A stretch of DNA of 9,654 nucleotides from Acidobacteriota bacterium (lineage in GTDB: Bacteria > Acidobacteriota > Terriglobia > Terriglobales > Acidobacteriaceae), in contig JAJZFE010000311.1 in NCBI GenBank assembly GCA_021798655.1, forward strand, positions 1-9,654. The letters are read 5' to 3'. Under the pieces are notes generated by a model. The model worked only from the letters and a program-made list of their open reading frames with translations, was not told where the DNA came from and did not search any database. The position numbers and the translations under genes were made by a program. This document shows, piece by piece, positions 6,528 to 9,654 of this stretch (positions are counted from its first letter, which is position 1; the number at the start of each line of letters is the position of its first letter).

Positions 6528-8399
6528 CTACGGAATGTAGTAACGCATCGAAACATGCACCATCGGCTCGGTTGCACGCGGCCCGCTCGGAGTCGTCGCG
6601 CTGCCTACACCCGACCACAGGTTGCGCTGCAGGTAGCTGTACGTCGCCCAGTACTGCAGGCGGCCATACTTCGGGCTGCTGATCGGCTTCCAGACCACAC
6701 CAATCATCGCCTCCTGAATGTAGCGCGTCGGGGCGCCGCAGTTCGCCGCTCCCAGACCGCCGCCCACACCCGCTCCAGGACCCGTCGCCGGCGCGCCCGG
6801 CAGGTTGTAGCAGCCGCCGTTGTTCAGGTTGTTCGGGCCATAGCCAAACGTGTCACCCTGCGCCGTCGTATACACCGTGCGCTGCGCATACTCACCGCCG
6901 TAGTAGGCATCGATGTCCCACTTCGGCGTCGGGTGCGTCTCCAGCGAAAACTCGCCGTGGTAGTTCTTGATCGGAGCCAGCGTCTCGTCCGGACGCAGCG
7001 TCGCGTCCGCAAGCTGTGCCGAGCCGTAGCGACCCGTACCCGTACCGCCCATGCCCTGCAGCGCAACCTCGACCTTCTTCTGGTCCAGGTACACACGCGC
7101 CGTACCGAACACGCCGCCTGCCGTCTTCGTATTGTGCAGATAGCCGGTGCCGTAGGTATACGTCGGGGCCGCTGCCGTACCACCAGAACCCGTGATCGGC
7201 AGATAGTAGTCGCGCAGGAACCGGCCCACTCCGCCGACCTCGGCATGGAAGTTCGGCAGGTCGAACGCCGCCTTCACCAGCACGTCCGGAGCCACGTTGT
7301 TCGCGTAGGTCGTGATGTTGCTCGCGCCGCCATTCGCAGCCGCCGCGTTGTACAGGCCGCCGCTCTGGCCGATGCCGCCGAAGAAGTACTCATTCGGAAT
7401 CGCCGCACCCACCGTCGAGGCCACCGTGAACCCGGTGATCTGCGCCTGCTCGGCCGACACCGCCACCGTCAGCGCCTTCGTGCTCAGGTCGCCGAAGCGC
7501 TGCTGCACGCGGAACCCGGGCTGACGCTCCCAGCTGTAGCCCACAAAGTACTGCGGGTCGATCGTCTGCGGCTGAATCTCAGTCCGCGTGTCCGTCCCCT
7601 TGCGGTCTTCGGTCACCAGCGACCACATCTGGCCGCCCGTCATCGCGAACCCGTTCGCCAGCTCAACCTTGCCCCAGATCTGCCGCTGACGCAGCACATA
7701 GCTGTTGCTCTGGTTGTTGTTCGACGTCGTGCCCGAACCCAGGAAGTCCATCTCGTAGTAGCCCGACAGCTTCGCCGTGCCCGCCTGGCCCTGGAACAGA
7801 ACACCCAGTCGGCTCTGCCGTCCGCTGAAGTTCGTCTCGCTCACATGCCCTTCCGTCGCGCCCGGAAAAGGAATCGCGTTGAACGGCGTGTTGATGTCCG
7901 AGTTCACCGAATGCTGCCGGTACACACCTTCGGCCGCCGCGAAGGCGATCGGCGTAATCGTGATGCCCTTGTAGTGCACCGCGCTCGGCGAGTACACCTC
8001 GTCATGCAGCTTCTTCTCGTCCGCAACGACCGCATCGGCCTTCGCGTTTGCTGCCTCTGCAGCCTTCGCCGCATCCACCGAAGCCTGCTTCGCCGCATCC
8101 GCTGACTGCTGAGCCTGCTGCGCCATCGGCGTCGCAATCGGATCGGTCTCCGGCTTCGGCTCCATCACTTCGGCCTTCGGCTGGTTGGCCAGCGCCTGCT
8201 TCAGCGCGTCGATCTGCGCCTGCTGATCCGCCAGCTGCTTGCGAAGATCATCGCAGGGCATCTCGTCCTTCTTCACGTGGTGCTTCTTCATCGTCGTCTT
8301 GCACGGGTTCGACGTCGCGGCCTGCTGCGCACGAACGCCCGGCACACAGAACAACGCTGTGGCGACTGCGGCGGCAACTCCAATTTGTCTGAAAGTCAT
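6528..8399 (-). CDS. Outer-membrane porin with N-terminal coiled coil, putative phosphate channel
   Basis: A 623-residue protein with a signal peptide ending VRA|QQ (24/25). A Lys/His-rich segment bounded by Cys33 and Cys49 follows, then a heptad-like region (about 50-72, DDLRKQLADQQAQIDALKQ) and an Ala-rich helical stretch (about 90-128). The rest alternates aromatic and polar residues in the manner of a beta-barrel, with LRQRQIWGKVELANGFAMTGG-like strand/loop features of general porins and Gly/Asn-rich loops, one holding a second Cys pair (NNGGCYNL, AANCGAP). The protein ends MRYYIP rather than in the usual terminal Phe. Many porins of the Porin O/P type also have a coiled-coil N-terminus. 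Position directly ahead of pstS and behind a Pho-box-like array suggests phosphate passage; the sequence alone does not prove selectivity. The binding site GAGG is close to the ATG (4 bases). Confidence 0.85.
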   Translation of the reverse strand: MTFRQIGVAAAVATALFCVPGVRAQQAATSNPCKTTMKKHHVKKDEMPCDDLRKQLADQQAQIDALKQALANQPKAEVMEPKPETDPIATPMAQQAQQSADAAKQASVDAAKAAEAANAKADAVVADEKKLHDEVYSPSAVHYKGITITPIAFAAAEGVYRQHSVNSDINTPFNAIPFPGATEGHVSETNFSGRQSRLGVLFQGQAGTAKLSGYYEMDFLGSGTTSNNNQSNSYVLRQRQIWGKVELANGFAMTGGQMWSLVTEDRKGTDTRTEIQPQTIDPQYFVGYSWERQPGFRVQQRFGDLSTKALTVAVSAEQAQITGFTVASTVGAAIPNEYFFGGIGQSGGLYNAAAANGGASNITTYANNVAPDVLVKAAFDLPNFHAEVGGVGRFLRDYYLPITGSGGTAAAPTYTYGTGYLHNTKTAGGVFGTARVYLDQKKVEVALQGMGGTGTGRYGSAQLADATLRPDETLAPIKNYHGEFSLETHPTPKWDIDAYYGGEYAQRTVYTTAQGDTFGYGPNNLNNGGCYNLPGAPATGPGAGVGGGLGAANCGAPTRYIQEAMIGVVWKPISSPKYGRLQYWATYSYLQRNLWSGVGSATTPSGPRATEPMVHVSMRYYIP

Positions 8400-8726
8400 T
8401 AATCCTCACGAGGCAGCGCTAAAACGTAACGATCCCTGTCCGGCTTGATACCGCCACCGCAGATTCGCTCGCTTTGCTTTGCCCATTCGTTGTCTCAAGC
8501 TTCAACGTGCTCTGTGAATAGGCGTATTCAATCGTGTGAATAGAATGTAAAAATCCCCGCTCAGCATCAAATCCAACTGCAAAACCCGCCACCGCGCCCC
8601 TCCCGGCCAGCGAATTCATTACAAATCTGTCATCTCAACCGAAGCCCCACTCTTTGCGGCCACAAGGAACAGCCCCGCCACCTCTGCTCTTGCAGTTGCC
8701 TTTCTCTGCTCTCGATCCCCTCTCCT
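8400..8726 (-). promoter_or_regulatory. Control region between phoR and the porin gene
   Basis: This 327-base gap holds the porin ribosome binding site (GAGG, 8404-8407) and the 11-base-phased half-site array (8514-8551). It also has a lone CTGTCAT (8627-8633, plus strand) that resembles half a classical Pho box but has no partner at 11 bases, and CTCTGCTCT repeated 22 bases apart (8682-8690, 8704-8712) in pyrimidine-rich DNA. It is more AT-rich around 8510-8560 than the genes on either side. I found no convincing hairpin ending phoR and no sure -10 box. A 66-codon minus-strand frame (8619-8419) crosses the array and is not considered a gene. Confidence 0.6.
8514..8551 (-). promoter_or_regulatory. 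Candidate Pho box array upstream of the porin-pst genes
   Basis: On the plus strand GTGAA at 8514-8518 and 8536-8540 and GTAAA at 8547-8551 are 22 and 11 bases apart; the two GTGAA units lie in identical 9-mers, TGTGAATAG. The missing middle position (8525-8529) holds TATTC, part of an inverted copy (TATTCA at 8525-8530). On the coding strand the unit reads CTATTCACA. The 11-base phase, the position 115 bases before the porin ATG and the shared unit with the pstC array point to PhoB binding. This is inference from pattern and context. Confidence 0.6.
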
Positions 8727-8752
8727 CTATCCCCTGCCCTCTATCCCCTGCT
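8711..8752. repeat. Three-copy 14-bp tandem repeat across the 3' end of phoR
   Basis: Units start at 8711, 8725 and 8739. The plus strand shows CTCGATCCCCT then CTC, followed by CTCTATCCCCTGC twice. The last two copies agree in 13 bases and the first matches in 10 of its first 11. Because 14 is not a multiple of three, each copy is read in a different frame, and the phoR stop codon (8729-8727) falls inside the middle copy. Confidence 0.85.
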
Positions 8753-9654
8753 CCACCGGCAGCGTAAAGAAGAACCGGCTCCCCATCCCCAGCTCGCTCT
8801 CCACCCACATCCGCCCGCCGAACGCTCCTGCCCGGTGCGACTCCACCAGGTGCTTCACAATCGCCAGCCCCAGCCCCGTCCCGCCCGACTCCCGGCTGCG
8901 CGCCTTGTCCACCCTGTAAAACCGTTCGAACAACCTCCCCAGGTGCTCCGACGGAATCCCCTGCCCGAAGTCCTCCACGCAGAACTCCACCGCGCCCTCC
9001 ACCTGCCGCGCGCTCAGCACCACCGCTGCCTCATCCGGTCCGCGATCGCCGCTCTTCAACGCCGTCGGCCGCCGCCCATAGTTCAGCGCGTTCTCCACCA
9101 GGTTGCTCATCACCTGCACCATCGCGTCCACATCCGCCACCACCGTCGCCTCCGGGTACTCCCCGATCGACAGCTCCCCACCCTTCTCCTTCACCAGCCC
9201 CGCCACCGCCACCGCCGTCTCGTCGATCAGCGTCGCCACCTTCACCGCCTTGGGCCGCAGCTTCACCTCGCCCGAATCCACCCGCGCCATGGCCAGCAGG
9301 TCATCCGTCAGCCGTCCCATCCGCCGCGCGCTCTTCTGAATCGCCTGCAGAAACTCCTGCACCTGCGGCGTAAACGTCCCCGCCGTCCGCCGGTCCTCCA
9401 GCAGCATCTCCACATACCCGGAGATCGACGTCAGCGGCGTCCGCAGCTCATGGCTCACATTCGCCACAAACTCCCTCTGCGTCCGCTCCACCTGCTCAAT
9501 CCGCGTGCGATCCTGCATCACCACTACTGCGCCGCCCTCGGGCATCGGGCTCGCGCTCACCGCAAACACCCGTCCGATCGGCAGCGACACCGACCGCTCC
9601 TCCGCATACTTGCCCTGCTCCAGCGCCACCTGCACGCACCGCAGCACCTCCGGC
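8727..9654 (-). CDS. phoR: PhoR-type sensor histidine kinase, C-terminal part
   Basis: Partial gene, open through the right edge; about 308 codons are visible. The first ~55 residues are the end of a PAS domain (ASPMPEGGAVVVMQDRT), followed by the dimerisation/phosphoacceptor domain with its His in FVANVSHELRTPLTSI (His66 counted from the GTG at 9647). The ATPase domain is complete: N-box NLVENALNYG (182-191), G1 DFGQGIP (226-232), F-box FERFYRVDKAR (240-250) and G2 GGTGLGLAIVKHL (255-267). This PAS plus VANVSHELRTPL layout is the PhoR subgroup, which phosphorylates PhoB when phosphate is scarce. The membrane-anchoring N-terminus and any phoB gene lie outside the window. The last residues (EGRG) are encoded by a 14-bp tandem repeat. 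The phoR assignment rests on domain type plus the pst neighbours. Confidence 0.88.
   Translation of the reverse strand, partial: PEVLRCVQVALEQGKYAEERSVSLPIGRVFAVSASPMPEGGAVVVMQDRTRIEQVERTQREFVANVSHELRTPLTSISGYVEMLLEDRRTAGTFTPQVQEFLQAIQKSARRMGRLTDDLLAMARVDSGEVKLRPKAVKVATLIDETAVAVAGLVKEKGGELSIGEYPEATVVADVDAMVQVMSNLVENALNYGRRPTALKSGDRGPDEAAVVLSARQVEGAVEFCVEDFGQGIPSEHLGRLFERFYRVDKARSRESGGTGLGLAIVKHLVESHRAGAFGGRMWVESELGMGSRFFFTLPVEQGIEGRG

Noticed and set aside
6450..8105. Plus-strand frame of 551 codons opposite the porin gene
   Set aside because: Arg-rich, no domain, fully antisense to a gene with a signal peptide and barrel pattern.
8419..8619. Minus-strand frame of 66 codons between phoR and the porin gene
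   Set aside because: No binding site before its ATG, no recognisable domain, and it covers the phased repeats, which are better explained as a control region.
8615..8633. Possible classical Pho box with TTCAT and CTGTCAT on the plus strand
   Set aside because: The two units are 14 bases apart rather than 11, and no third unit restores the phase. Kept only as a lone half-site.
8682..8712. CTCTGCTCT repeated 22 bases apart
   Set aside because: Low-complexity pyrimidine DNA next to the tandem repeat. The spacing alone is not enough to call a binding site.

Overview
The window is a high-GC bacterial chromosome segment built around a complete phosphate-uptake (Pst) locus, all on the minus strand. 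Reading from right to left: the 3' part of a phoR-type sensor kinase (8727-9654, cut by the window edge); a 327-base control region; a 623-residue outer-membrane porin; pstS; pstC; pstA; pstB; phoU. A Gram-negative host is certain from the outer-membrane porin. The combination of GC-rich DNA, a porin gene directly ahead of pstSCAB-phoU and a secreted S9-family peptidase next door fits Acidobacteria of the Terriglobus/Granulicella/Edaphobacter kind. This taxonomic guess rests on general resemblance only and was not tested by a search.

The left end (1-1277) holds the first 425 codons of a secreted S9-family (prolyl-oligopeptidase-like) peptidase on the minus strand, which runs off the window. 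Between it and phoU lie a 103-base divergent promoter region, a doubtful small plus-strand gene for a Ser/Thr/Pro-rich secreted protein (1381-1704), and a strong hairpin that probably ends the pst-phoU transcript.

How the genes work together: the porin should let phosphate cross the outer membrane, PstS binds it in the periplasm, PstC and PstA form the inner-membrane channel, and PstB hydrolyses ATP. PhoU connects transporter state to PhoR, which would phosphorylate a PhoB-type regulator (not in the window). pstC-pstA-pstB-phoU are translationally coupled, with 1-4 base overlaps at each junction.

The most useful non-coding signals are two arrays of a TGTGAAT-like half-site (ATTCACA on the coding strand) spaced by exactly 11 or 22 bases, one ahead of the porin gene and one directly ahead of pstC. 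They look like this organism's Pho boxes and imply a second, internal promoter for pstCAB-phoU. In addition, a perfect GC-rich hairpin lies about 10 bases after the stop codons of both the porin gene and pstS, and a nested one lies after phoU. The 3' end of phoR carries a 14-bp tandem repeat whose last copies set the stop codon. The protein-coding content is otherwise an ordinary Pst system. I see no mobile element, CRISPR array, tRNA or rRNA.
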